From: Humibacillus sp. DSM 29435
Lineage (GTDB): Bacteria > Actinomycetota > Actinomycetes > Actinomycetales > Dermatophilaceae
Assembly (NCBI RefSeq): GCF_001758225.1
Contig: NZ_MAST01000045.1
Location: forward strand, 124,001 to 188,000
DNA length: 64,000 bases
Direction: 5' to 3'
A model generated the notes under the pieces. It was not told the DNA's origin. It saw nothing but the letters and a program-made list of their open reading frames with translations, and did not search any database. The number at the start of each line of letters is the position of its first letter. The first letter of the stretch is position 1. The position numbers and the translations under genes are program-made. This document shows, piece after piece, positions 1 through 9,100 of the stretch.

Positions 1-90
1 CCGACACTTTTGGCGCGTCGCGCCGCGCGTCGCGCACGTGGTGTCGTAAATCCGACACTTTTGGCGCGTCGCGCAGGTGGTGTCGTCGTC
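1..90. repeat. Two-copy hairpin-forming repeat downstream of ALDH gene
   Basis: Two direct copies of a unit beginning CCGACACTTTTGGCGCGTCG start at 1 and 52. Each unit opens with CGACAC and closes with GTGTCG (2-7 with 41-46; 53-58 with 80-85), so each can fold into a hairpin around GC-rich GCGCG motifs. The first copy carries about 12 extra bases of GCGCG-type sequence. The pair lies just 3' of the minus-strand ALDH gene and may act as its terminator; it could also be a dispersed REP-like element. The left copy reaches the window edge, so the true copy number is unknown. Confidence 0.6.
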
Positions 91-97
91 AGGCGGG

Positions 98-1660
98 TCA
101 GACCTCGAAGGTCACCCCCTGCGCGAGCGGTAGCTCACCTGAGTAGTTGATGGTGTTGGTGGCCCGGCGCATGTAGGCGCGCCACGCGTCGGAGCCGGAC
201 TCTCGGCCCCCGCCGGTCTCCTTCTCTCCGCCGAAGGCGCCGCCGATCTCTGCGCCGGACGTGCCGATGTTGACGTTGACGATGCCGCAGTCCGAGCCGA
301 CAGCCGACATGAACAGCTCGGCCTCTGCCTGGTCGGAGGTGAAGATGCTTGACGAAAGACCCTGCGGCACGGCGTTGTTCAGTTCGACCGCGTCGGCGAA
401 ATCGGTGTACGGCATGACGTAGAGGATCGGTGCGAAGGTCTCTTGATGCACGACCTCGCTCTGCTCCGGCATTCGGATCACCGTCGGCGTGACGTAGTAG
501 GCGTCCGGGCTCGCGTCGGCCAGGGCCCGTTCACCACCGGCCATGACCTGCCCGCCGGCCGCTTTCGCCGCCTCGATCGCGGCGACGAACGCGTCATGCG
601 CCTGTTGGTTGATGAGTGGACCGACCAAGGTGACGGCCTCCATCGGGTTGCCGACCGGCAGCTTCTCGTACGCGGTGGCGACGCGCTCGGTGATCTCGTC
701 GATGACCGACTCGTGTGCGATGACCCGACGCATCGTGGTGCACCGCTGCCCGGCCGTGCCGGCAGCCGAGAAGATGATGCCTCGGGCCGTCAGGTCGAGG
801 TCGGCGCTGGGGGCGACGATGGCGGCGTTGTTACCGCCCAGCTCGAGCAGGCTGCGCCCGAACCGTTCCGCCAGGCGGGGGCCGACCGCCCGGCCCATTC
901 TCGTCGAGCCGGTCGCGCTCACGAGCGCCACCGCGCGGTTGTCGACGAGTGCCTCACCGACCTCCGGCCCGCCGATGACCACCTGGGACAGGTCGGTGCT
1001 GTGACCACTCTCGGTCAAGGCGCGCTGCAGCAGGGCGTTCGAGGCGAGGGCGCAGAGCGGCGCGGTCTCTGAGGGCTTCCAGACCACGGCGTCCCCGCAG
1101 ACCAGTGCCAAGGCCGTGTTCCACGACCACACCGCCACGGGGAAGTTGAACGCGGAGATGACCCCGACCACCCCCAGTGGGTGCCACGTCTCCATCAGCC
1201 GGTGACCGGGCCGCTCTGAGGTCATCGTCTTGCCGAACAGCTGACGGGACAGGCCGACCGCGTAGTCGCAGATGTCAATCATCTCCTGCACCTCACCCCG
1301 GGCCTCGGAGGTGACCTTCCCGACCTCGACGCTGACGAGGGTCGCGAGGTCGTCCTTGTGCTCGGTCAACAGCTCGCCGAGCCGCTTGACCACGCTGCCC
1401 CGCACCGGCGCCGGCACCACACGCCATTCGCGGAAGGCAGCGTGCGCCCCGGCGACGGCGTCGTCGACATCCGCGGGGGAGCTCCAGCGCACCGATGAGA
1501 CGGAGCCACCGTTGATGGGCGAGCGACCGTGGTGGTCGCCCTGCAGCGCCGCGGCGTCGACGCCGCATCGCCGAGCGGCATCCTGGGCGATCTGCCGCAG
1601 GTCTTCAGCGGTGGGCAGGCCCGGGGCGTAGGTGCGGTCGGGCTCGTGGGTGGGGGTCAT
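98..1660 (-). CDS. ALDH7-family aldehyde dehydrogenase (probable L-aminoadipate-semialdehyde dehydrogenase)
   Basis: Cytosolic NAD(P)-dependent aldehyde dehydrogenase of 520 residues, the usual ALDH7 length. The catalytic residues are visible: Asn172 in FNFPVAVW, general base Glu273 in LLELGGNN, and nucleophile Cys307 in AGQRCTTM. ALDH7 (antiquitin) enzymes oxidise alpha-aminoadipate semialdehyde to aminoadipate in lysine breakdown. It is the third gene of a minus-strand operon after an FAD oxidoreductase and a 2-oxoacid dehydrogenase E1, which supports amino-acid catabolism. AAGGAG lies about 8 nt before the ATG and fixes the start. The family is certain; the exact substrate is inferred. Confidence 0.9.
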   Translation of the reverse strand: MTPTHEPDRTYAPGLPTAEDLRQIAQDAARRCGVDAAALQGDHHGRSPINGGSVSSVRWSSPADVDDAVAGAHAAFREWRVVPAPVRGSVVKRLGELLTEHKDDLATLVSVEVGKVTSEARGEVQEMIDICDYAVGLSRQLFGKTMTSERPGHRLMETWHPLGVVGVISAFNFPVAVWSWNTALALVCGDAVVWKPSETAPLCALASNALLQRALTESGHSTDLSQVVIGGPEVGEALVDNRAVALVSATGSTRMGRAVGPRLAERFGRSLLELGGNNAAIVAPSADLDLTARGIIFSAAGTAGQRCTTMRRVIAHESVIDEITERVATAYEKLPVGNPMEAVTLVGPLINQQAHDAFVAAIEAAKAAGGQVMAGGERALADASPDAYYVTPTVIRMPEQSEVVHQETFAPILYVMPYTDFADAVELNNAVPQGLSSSIFTSDQAEAELFMSAVGSDCGIVNVNIGTSGAEIGGAFGGEKETGGGRESGSDAWRAYMRRATNTINYSGELPLAQGVTFEV

Positions 1661-1723
1661 GCTGGTACTCCTTCTCGGTGGGTGAGCAGGATCGTGGGAT
1701 CTCGGTCGTGGGGGAGTGGGGTC

Positions 1724-2881
1724 CTAGACGATGTGCTTCTCTCGGTGCAGCTGTGCCTGCTCGAAACGTCGGGCGTCGAACGCCGAGACATCCACGAACG
1801 GTGCCTCGCCACGAACCAGCGACGACATCACCTCGCCCATGGCGGGGCCGAGCAGAAAGCCGTGCCCGGAGAACCCGGTTGCGTAGAGGAACCGGCTGAC
1901 GCCGGGCGCCTCGCCGATCAGCCCGTTGTGGTCGGGCGTCACCTCATAGAGGCCGGCCCAGCCGCTGGCGATGCCGACGTCGGCCAGAGAGGGGACGCGG
2001 TGCTCGGCGGCGCCGATCAGACCCGGCAGCCACTCGTCTCCGCGGTTCAGCTTGAAGCCGACGGTCTCGTCGGGGTCTGACATGCCGATGAGCAGCCCGG
2101 GGCCCTCCTCGTGGAAGTAGAAGGTCGTGGAGAAGTCGATCGTCATCGGCATGCTCTGGTCGAGGCCCGGGATCGGCTCGGTCACGATGATCTGCCGGCG
2201 CACCGGGTCGACGGGAAGGTCGACGCCGAACCATTCCCCGACCGTCCGGGACCAGGCGCCGGCGCAGCACACCACGGTCTGGGTCTGGATGCGGCCGGCG
2301 TCGGTGTGAACGGCCCGGATCGTGCCGTCGGTGACCTCACCACCGGTGACGCGGCAGTTCGGGATGAGGGTGGCACCTGCGCGCCGGGCCGCCCGCGCGT
2401 AACCGAGCACCACCGACTCCGGGGTGCAGTGCCCGTCACGCGGGCCGTAGGCGGCAGCGAGCACGCCCTCGGTGCTGATGATCGGGGCCAGGCGCTGGGC
2501 TTCCGCAGCGGCGATCATGCGGGTGTCGACGCCGAGCGACTGCTGCAGCGCGACGCTCCGCTCGAAGTCGGCGACGTCGGTCGGGTCGTCGAGCAGAAAG
2601 AGGTAGCCGTTCTGGCGCAGGTCGATCTCCTGGTCGAACAAGTGGCCGAAGCGCTCGAACACCTCCAGCCCGTAGTGGCCCATGATGATGTTGGTCTCGT
2701 CACTGAACTGGGCGCGCACGCCGCCCGCGGCCTTGCAGGTCGAGCCCGACCCGAACGAGCCCTGGTCGAGCAGAACGACCTGCCCGGCGCCGCTGCGGGC
2801 CAGCGTGTAGGCGGTCGCGAGTCCGATGACTCCACCGCCGATGACGACGACGTCGGCGTGGGTCGGGGCCGTAGCACTCAT
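1724..2881 (-). CDS. FAD-dependent amino-acid oxidoreductase (DAO family)
   Basis: 385-residue member of the D-amino-acid oxidase/sarcosine oxidase beta family. An N-terminal Rossmann dinucleotide fold carries VVIGGGVIGLATA (about residues 11-23), and a C-terminal FAD-contact segment reads GLYEVTPDHNGLIGEAP. It probably oxidises a secondary or alpha-amine to an imine with FAD. The start ATG overlaps the stop of the upstream E1 gene as TGATG, so translation is probably coupled. The 63-bp gap to the ALDH gene contains no obvious terminator, so all three genes probably form one transcript. The substrate cannot be read from sequence; in this context pipecolate, aminoadipate or sarcosine-like amines are candidates. 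Confidence 0.85.
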   Translation of the reverse strand: MSATAPTHADVVVIGGGVIGLATAYTLARSGAGQVVLLDQGSFGSGSTCKAAGGVRAQFSDETNIIMGHYGLEVFERFGHLFDQEIDLRQNGYLFLLDDPTDVADFERSVALQQSLGVDTRMIAAAEAQRLAPIISTEGVLAAAYGPRDGHCTPESVVLGYARAARRAGATLIPNCRVTGGEVTDGTIRAVHTDAGRIQTQTVVCCAGAWSRTVGEWFGVDLPVDPVRRQIIVTEPIPGLDQSMPMTIDFSTTFYFHEEGPGLLIGMSDPDETVGFKLNRGDEWLPGLIGAAEHRVPSLADVGIASGWAGLYEVTPDHNGLIGEAPGVSRFLYATGFSGHGFLLGPAMGEVMSSLVRGEAPFVDVSAFDARRFEQAQLHREKHIV

Positions 2882-5136
2882 CAGGCTCCTCCCAGTAGCG
2901 CATCGACGATCTCGGTCTCCGACAGCAGCACCGTGGCCGCGGCCGGGCCGAGCGGGATGATGCTGTCCTTGCTCGTGACCCGGCTGATCCGGCCACCGTA
3001 GCCACCGTCGACGAGCGTGGCCACCACGCCTTCTGAGACGCCGCCGGTGCGCCGCGTCTCGTCGACGACGAGCACCCGATCAGCACGAGACGCCTTCTCG
3101 AGCAGGTCGCGGGCCGGCAACGGCGCCAGCCAGCGCAGGTCGTACACGACGGCCCGAGGAGCTGAGCGCCCTTGCGAGGTGGCTCGCTGCCGCGCGGCGG
3201 CCACCGCGCGCAGGCTCATCGGCACCCCGTTGCCGAAGGTCACGATGAGCACGTCGGTACCCTCCCGGTTCAGGTTCTCGTGCGAGCCTTCGTGCAGACT
3301 GCCACGGCCCACCTCGGCGAGGTCGATGCCCCAGTGGTGCGGCGGGAGATAGGCCGCTGACCATGCCCCGTCGCCCGGCCGGAGATCGCGCGAGTGGTAG
3401 AGGGCGATGGGCTCGACAAGCACACAGACCCGGCTCTCGCACCGGGCCAGTGCGGCCAGGGCCCGCACGAGCCGCGGGGCCTCAGCCGCGCTCGAGGGCA
3501 CCGCGACGACGATCCCGGGAATGTCGCGCAGTACGGTGAGTGAATTGTCGTTGTGGAAGTGCCCCCCGAACCCCTTCTGGTAGGCCAGCCCCGGCACCCG
3601 CACGAGCATGCCGTTGCCGTACTGCCCGTTGGAGAAGAACCGCAGCGTGGCCGCCTCACCACGCAGCTGGTCCTCGGCGTTGTGCAGGTAGGCGAGGTAC
3701 TGGATCTCGGGCACGGGCAGAAAGCCCGCGAGGGCCGAACCGAGGGCAGTCCCGAGGATCGTCTGCTCGTCAAGCAACGTGTCGAAGACGCGCCGGGCCC
3801 CGAACCGGGTGCGCAGCCCCCTGGTGACGCCGTAGACACCCCCCTTGGCGCCGACGTCCTCACCGAAGACCAGCACGTCTCGGTGGGTGGCCATGAGGTC
3901 GGTGAGCGCCGCGTTGATCGACTGGGCCAAGGTGAGCGGGCCGGCATCCTCCGGCAGCTTCCCCCGGAAGGCCACCGGCCGGTCGTCGGCGGAAACGGCC
4001 GACTCCGCCCGGACCCGTATGGGGGAGCGCTCGGTGAGAGGCCGCATGACGGCCTCCGCCGAGTCGAGACGAGCCGCCGGCAGCAGATGCTCGACGACGT
4101 CAGCGACGCGCCGCCGGACCTGCTCGTACCGGTCGACGAGCCCGCCCGAGGAGAGCAGGCCGCGATCGTGCAGGACTCGGGCGGTGGCCACGAGGGGGTC
4201 GGCCGCGACGTCGTCGTCGATCTGACGACGGCTGCGGTAGGCCAGCTCGACGTCCGACCCGGCGTGGCCCATGAGCCGCACCGTGCTCAGGTGCAGCACC
4301 ACGGGTTGTCGGTGGGTGCGAACGTATTCGGCCGCCTCGCGAGCGACGGTCAGGCACTGCTCGGGGTCGGTCCCGTTCGCCGCGAGGTAGCGGATGCCGG
4401 GCAGTGACTGCAGGGCCCGACGGGTCCAGCCGGGCGGGGTGCGCACGCTGATGCCGATGCCGTTGTCCTCGCAGATGAGCAGTAGCGGGAGGGGAGTGCC
4501 CCGGTGCACGATGTGGCCGGCCGCATTGAGAGCGCCCACCGCGGTCGAGTGGTTGACCGACGCGTCGCCGAGACTCGCCACGACGACGGCATCCGGCGGA
4601 ACGGGGGTGCTCACCCCTAGCGGCGCTCGCTGGTCGAGGGCGAACGCCATTCCGAGGGCACGCGGCAGGTGTGAGGCGATCGTCGATGTCTGGGGAATGA
4701 TCGCGAGCTCCGGGTGGCCGAAGACCTTGTGCCGCCCGCCCGAGATCGGGTCGTCCACCGAGCAGGTCAGACTGCGCAGCACATCGAGCGCCGCGTCGGT
4801 ACCCGGCACCTGCCCGGCCCGGGCGCAGTAGAACCCCCCGGAGCGATAGTGCAAGAGCGCCGGGTCGCTCGGATGCAAGCTGAGGGCGACGGCTGCGTTG
4901 GACTCGTGACCGCTCGACCCGATCGTGTAGAAGCCCTCGCCGAGCGCCTGCAGGGAACGGGCGGCGAAGTCGAGGTGGCGCGAGAGCAGCTGCGCCTCGA
5001 ACAGGTCGAACAGCAGCTCGGGCGACACGGCCTCGGCGCGCTGGTCGCCGTCGCGTCCCGCCTCGCGGTCGGTCGTGAACGGGCGTGACCAACCCTGCAC
5101 CTCGACCAGAAAGTGCTCGTCGATCTGCTCGGTCAT
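2881..5136 (-). CDS. TPP-dependent 2-oxoacid dehydrogenase E1, alpha-beta fusion
   Basis: 751-residue protein joining the E1 alpha and beta subunits of a branched-chain-type 2-oxoacid dehydrogenase. Residues about 40-345 are alpha-like, with the thiamine diphosphate motif starting GDAS at 190 and ending EDNG at 223-226. Residues about 395-751 are beta-like, with VFGEDVGAKGGVYGVTRG and a C-terminal transketolase-C part (VVDETRRTGGVSEGV). The enzyme decarboxylates a 2-oxoacid and passes the acyl group to an E2 lipoyl protein, which is not encoded here. It leads a three-gene operon with an amino-acid oxidase and an ALDH7, so 2-oxoadipate is a plausible substrate. That substrate is my inference; 2-oxoisovalerate is the default for the family. 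Confidence 0.88.
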   Translation of the reverse strand: MTEQIDEHFLVEVQGWSRPFTTDREAGRDGDQRAEAVSPELLFDLFEAQLLSRHLDFAARSLQALGEGFYTIGSSGHESNAAVALSLHPSDPALLHYRSGGFYCARAGQVPGTDAALDVLRSLTCSVDDPISGGRHKVFGHPELAIIPQTSTIASHLPRALGMAFALDQRAPLGVSTPVPPDAVVVASLGDASVNHSTAVGALNAAGHIVHRGTPLPLLLICEDNGIGISVRTPPGWTRRALQSLPGIRYLAANGTDPEQCLTVAREAAEYVRTHRQPVVLHLSTVRLMGHAGSDVELAYRSRRQIDDDVAADPLVATARVLHDRGLLSSGGLVDRYEQVRRRVADVVEHLLPAARLDSAEAVMRPLTERSPIRVRAESAVSADDRPVAFRGKLPEDAGPLTLAQSINAALTDLMATHRDVLVFGEDVGAKGGVYGVTRGLRTRFGARRVFDTLLDEQTILGTALGSALAGFLPVPEIQYLAYLHNAEDQLRGEAATLRFFSNGQYGNGMLVRVPGLAYQKGFGGHFHNDNSLTVLRDIPGIVVAVPSSAAEAPRLVRALAALARCESRVCVLVEPIALYHSRDLRPGDGAWSAAYLPPHHWGIDLAEVGRGSLHEGSHENLNREGTDVLIVTFGNGVPMSLRAVAAARQRATSQGRSAPRAVVYDLRWLAPLPARDLLEKASRADRVLVVDETRRTGGVSEGVVATLVDGGYGGRISRVTSKDSIIPLGPAAATVLLSETEIVDALLGGA

Positions 5137-5491
5137 GCGATCTGCCGCCTCACTGTGGCCCGGTCACCAACGACCACCCCACCATGGGTCATCGGACAGT
5201 CCGGGCACCAGACCGAATGGCGCCCTGGTTGAGCGAATCGGGCCAGACCTGTCGGCACCCGCTTTAGACGTGCGGATACGGCACCGGCCCGACTTCGCAG
5301 TCTGGGCCCGGTCCTGCACCTGGGTGGTCATCGTGCTGGGTCGGTGCCCAGCCTTCAGGGTCGGCTCGGTAGCGGGACTCGGTGGTAATCTTGGCCCGCT
5401 CGACGAGCCGGTGACGCCCGTGGTCAAGGAGTCCAACAGGGGGCTCGGGATGGAACTCCGCCCAACCAGCCGCATCAACTAAGGAGCCCCC
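5137..5491. other. Intergenic region between divergent E1 operon and usp gene
   Basis: 355 bp with no convincing gene. Frames that stay open here carry no recognisable domain and are shadow-like. The region must hold the divergent promoters of the catabolic operon (minus) and the stress-protein gene (plus). TAATCT near 5386 is a possible -10 for the latter. I could not find a clear dyad that would mark an operator for a local regulator. Confidence 0.5.
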
Positions 5492-5887
5492 GTGCAGAAC
5501 ATCGTGGTCGGCTACATTCCCACCCCACAGGGCACGGCGGCCCTCTCCGCGGCGATCCAGCTCGCCACGACGAACCGCGCCCGGGTCATCGTGGTCAACA
5601 CCGGTCGTGCCGGCAACTATGCGGACGCGCTGTTTGCCACAGCCGAAGACATGGACGCCATCGACGCCGAGCTGGCCAAGGCCGGGCTCGACCACGAGGT
5701 GCGTCAGCCCACCGATGGCCATGCAGCCTCCGAGGCGATCCTGCTGGCGGCCGACGAGGTCGGGGCCGATCTGATCGTCATCGGCATTCGCAGGCGCTCA
5801 CCGGTGGGCAAGGTCGTGATGGGCAGCACGGCGCAGAACATCCTGCTCGATGCCACCTGCGCGGTGCTGGCCGTCAAGGCCAGGTAA
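5492..5887 (+). CDS. Universal stress protein (UspA family)
   Basis: 131-residue single-domain Usp, the normal size. The C-terminal nucleotide-binding loop is intact as GIRRRSPVGKVVMGSTAQ, the G-2x-G-9x-G-S/T pattern of ATP-binding Usp proteins, so it probably binds ATP. It starts at GTG with AAGGAGC six bases upstream. It is monocistronic, facing a minus-strand tRNA gene. Usp proteins of this class modulate dormancy and stress survival in actinobacteria; the partner is unknown. Confidence 0.9.
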   Translation: MQNIVVGYIPTPQGTAALSAAIQLATTNRARVIVVNTGRAGNYADALFATAEDMDAIDAELAKAGLDHEVRQPTDGHAASEAILLAADEVGADLIVIGIRRRSPVGKVVMGSTAQNILLDATCAVLAVKAR

Positions 5888-5988
5888 CCGCCCGCGCGTA
5901 AGTCGACAGCAGCAGGTTCGCACGAGCTCACCGGTGATGGTCGTTGGCGGCATCTGCTGGCAGCGTCTGAAATGCATAGATGGCGATG

Positions 5989-6061
5989 TGCCCCCGGCAG
6001 GATTCGAACCTGCGACACCCGCTTTAGGAGAGCGGTGCTCTATCCCCTGAGCTACGAGGGC
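5989..6061 (-). tRNA. tRNA-Arg (anticodon CCT)
   Basis: 73-nt cloverleaf on the minus strand. The acceptor stem GCCCTCG/CGGGGGC contains one T-G pair. The D arm is GCTC/GAGC, the anticodon stem CCGCT/AGCGG with loop CTCCTAA gives anticodon CCT, and the T arm is GCAGG-TTCGAAT-CCTGC. The discriminator base is A and CCA is not encoded. It reads AGG codons, which are rare in this genome. tRNA genes like this are common integration sites, and a defence-type helicase gene lies 113 bp away. Confidence 0.96.
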
Positions 6062-6174
6062 GGGGGAGCCCGGCCATTGTGCCAAAGGCTCGGGCCTGAG
6101 CGTGAATCGCATCGCGCTGGCGCGCCCTGTGGTCGACGTACGGGGAGGAGCCCGACATTCGTTAGCCTGACGCC

Positions 6175-9100
6175 ATGACCGACGTCACCGGGCAGCGCCC
6201 TGCCACCAGGGCCGAGTCGAGCTCGGGCGACCCCCGAGCCGACCAGGTCGCCACGGCTGTCAAGACCTGGCAGCGAACCCTCGTCGACCTCGGTGGGCGC
6301 AACACCCTCCTGTGGTACCGCGACCTGCCCTCCGGCACCCTCGACCTCACCACCGCCCACCCCGGCGGGGTATCGAAGCTGCTGGCGGGCAAGGGCACGC
6401 GCCTGTCCGAGCTGGTGCGCGAGCCGGCTGCCCTCGGTGAGGCCAGACGGCGCGCCCGCGCCATCCGCTCCAAGGCGCTCGAGCTGCGCGAGGAGCGGGG
6501 CATCGCGGCTGGGTTCATCGCTATCGGGATGGCGACGTGGTCGGTGCCGCGGGCTGCCCGCCCACCGGCATCCCCGGTGCTGCTGCGCCCGTGCGTGCTG
6601 CGTCCGACCGGTGCCTCGCAAGACGACTTCGAGCTCGATCTCGGCCCCGAGGTCGAGTTCAACCCGGTGCTGCGCGAGTACCTCCGCTCAGAGCAGGGTG
6701 TCGAGATCGATGCCGACTCGCTCGCCGACCTCGCCACCGTGGGCAACTCCTTCGACCCCTATCCGTCGTACGCCGCGCTCACCACGCTCTGCGAACACGT
6801 GCCCGACTTCGCCATCACGCCGCGGCTCGTGCTCGGAACCTTCTCGTACGCCAAGCTGCCGATGGTGGCCGACCTTGCGCTGCAGGGCTCCTCGTTGGCC
6901 GACCACGACGTCATCGCGGCCTTGGCCGGCGACGAGTCGGCGCTCGCCGCCGTGCGCCTGCGCCTACCCGACAGCGAGCCCGACCCCGACCCCGAGCACG
7001 AGTACCTCGTGCTCGACGCCGACTCGAGCCAGCACGCCGCCATCGACGCGGTACGCGCCGGAGCGCACCTCGTGGTCAAGGGCCCGCCGGGAACCGGCAA
7101 GTCGCAGACCATCGCCAACCTCATCGCGGCGCTCGCGGCCGAGGGCAAGTCGACACTCTTCGTGGCCGAGAAGCGGGCCGCCATCGACGCGGTGCTCGGG
7201 CGGCTCGACCGGGTGGGGCTGGGCGGGCTCGTGCTCGACGCCTACGACGGAACCACCAACAAGCGCGCGACCTCCCAGCAGTTCGCCACTGGTCTGGATG
7301 CCGCCCTCGAGAACGTCCCCAGCCCGCACGACACCACAGCCGCCACCTTGCGCGACCGGCGCGACCGCCTGACCCGCCACCTCCGGTCGTTGCACCAGGT
7401 GCGTGAACCGTGGGGGGTCTCGGCCCACCAGGTGCAGGAGGCGATGGCCGAGCTCGCCGCCCGCACACCCCCACCCAGCTCGCACGTGCGCCTGCGTGCA
7501 GAGGCCATCAGGAGCGTGCCGCGGGCGAAGGCCGTCGAGCTCGGCCGGCGCCTGCGTGACGCCTCCGGCCTCGGTGCCTGGACCCGAGACGGCGACGACC
7601 CGTGGTTCGGCGCCCGCATCCTCACGGCCGACGAGGCCGCCAGGGCCCTGGAGGTCACGAACCGTCACAGCTCTGAGGGGCTGCACGACGTCGCCGCCGC
7701 GCTCAACGGCATCATGACCGAATCCCATGTGCCAGAGGCCCACTCGCTCAACGACTGGCGCGCCGCCTTCGACACGATGAGCAGCGTGCGACGCACCCTT
7801 GAGGTGTTTCGCCCCGAGGTCTTCGACCTTCCGTTGGGCGAGCACATCGCTGCCACCGCCACCCGTGACTGGCGCGCCAACCGTGACGTGCAGATGGGCT
7901 GGCTCGCGCGCCGGCGTGTTCGGCACCAGACCAAGCGGCTGCTCCGTCCGGGGCGTCCGCCGGCACGTCTGCACGACGAGCTCGTCTCGGCCAGCGAGCA
8001 GCGCAAGCACTGGTTCGAGCTGGTTGGTGGTGGCGGACGCCCCGAGATCTCTCCTCGCCTCGACGAGGGCATCGCGCTGCTCGACGGGCTCACGAGCGAC
8101 CTGAAATGGCTCTCTGACCGGCTGCCTGTGCCGGCCGGAGCCAGCAACCTGATGGACCTGCCGCTCGACGAGCTGCGTGCACGGCTGGCCGCCCTCGCCG
8201 CCCGGCCCGAGCGAGTGGCGGTGCTGCCCCACGTATCGGCTGCCCTCGACGGCGTGCGGGATGCCGGTCTGGGGGCAGTCGTCGACGACCTCGCGGCGCG
8301 CGGGGTGGCGACCGAAGACGTCACCGCTGAGGTCGAGCACGTCTGGTGGGCCTCTCTCGCGCAGGAGATCACTGTGCGTGACCCGGCCTACGGCGCCCAC
8401 GACGGCGCCGGCCTGCGCCGCGACGCCGCCGAGTTCGCGGCGGCCGACCGGACCCACCTGTCTGCGACCGTCGAACGCGTGCAGGCCGCGGTCGCCCGCA
8501 ACGTGCGCGAGGTGCTCTCCGACCACCCGGCCCACGAAGCCCTGATCCGCGCCGAGGCCGGAAAGTCTCGGCGGCACAAGCCGCTTCGTGATCTCATGCC
8601 GGTGGCATCGGCCACGCTCACGGCGATCAAGCCCTGCTGGGCCATGAGCCCGCTCGTCGTCGCTTCGACCCTCCCTCCGGGCCGTTGGTTCGACGTCGTG
8701 ATCTTCGACGAGGCCTCGCAGGTGCAGCCCGCCCAGGCGATCTCGGCGATCTCTCGCGCTCGACAGGTTGTCGTCGCGGGCGACGAGCGACAGCTGCCCC
8801 CCACCAACTTCTTCACCGTCGTCTCCGACGACGAGGGAGCGCCGACTGACGAGGTGCTCACCGACGGGTTCGAGTCGGTGCTCGACGTGCTCGCGGCTGC
8901 GCTGCCCACCCGGCGCCTAACGTGGCACTACCGCAGTCGCGACGAGCGGCTCATCGCCTTCGCCAACACCACCATGTACGACGGCGCCCTGACCACCTTC
9001 CCAGGCACCTCGCTCGAGTCGGCCGTCACGTTCGAGGCCGTCGACGGGCAGGCGGAGGTGCAGCCCGGGCTCGACGCGATCGAGACGACCGACGCCGAGG

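Noticed and set aside
1-90. CRISPR-like array
   Set aside because: Only two copies, no spacer-repeat pattern, no cas genes; hairpin repeat fits better.
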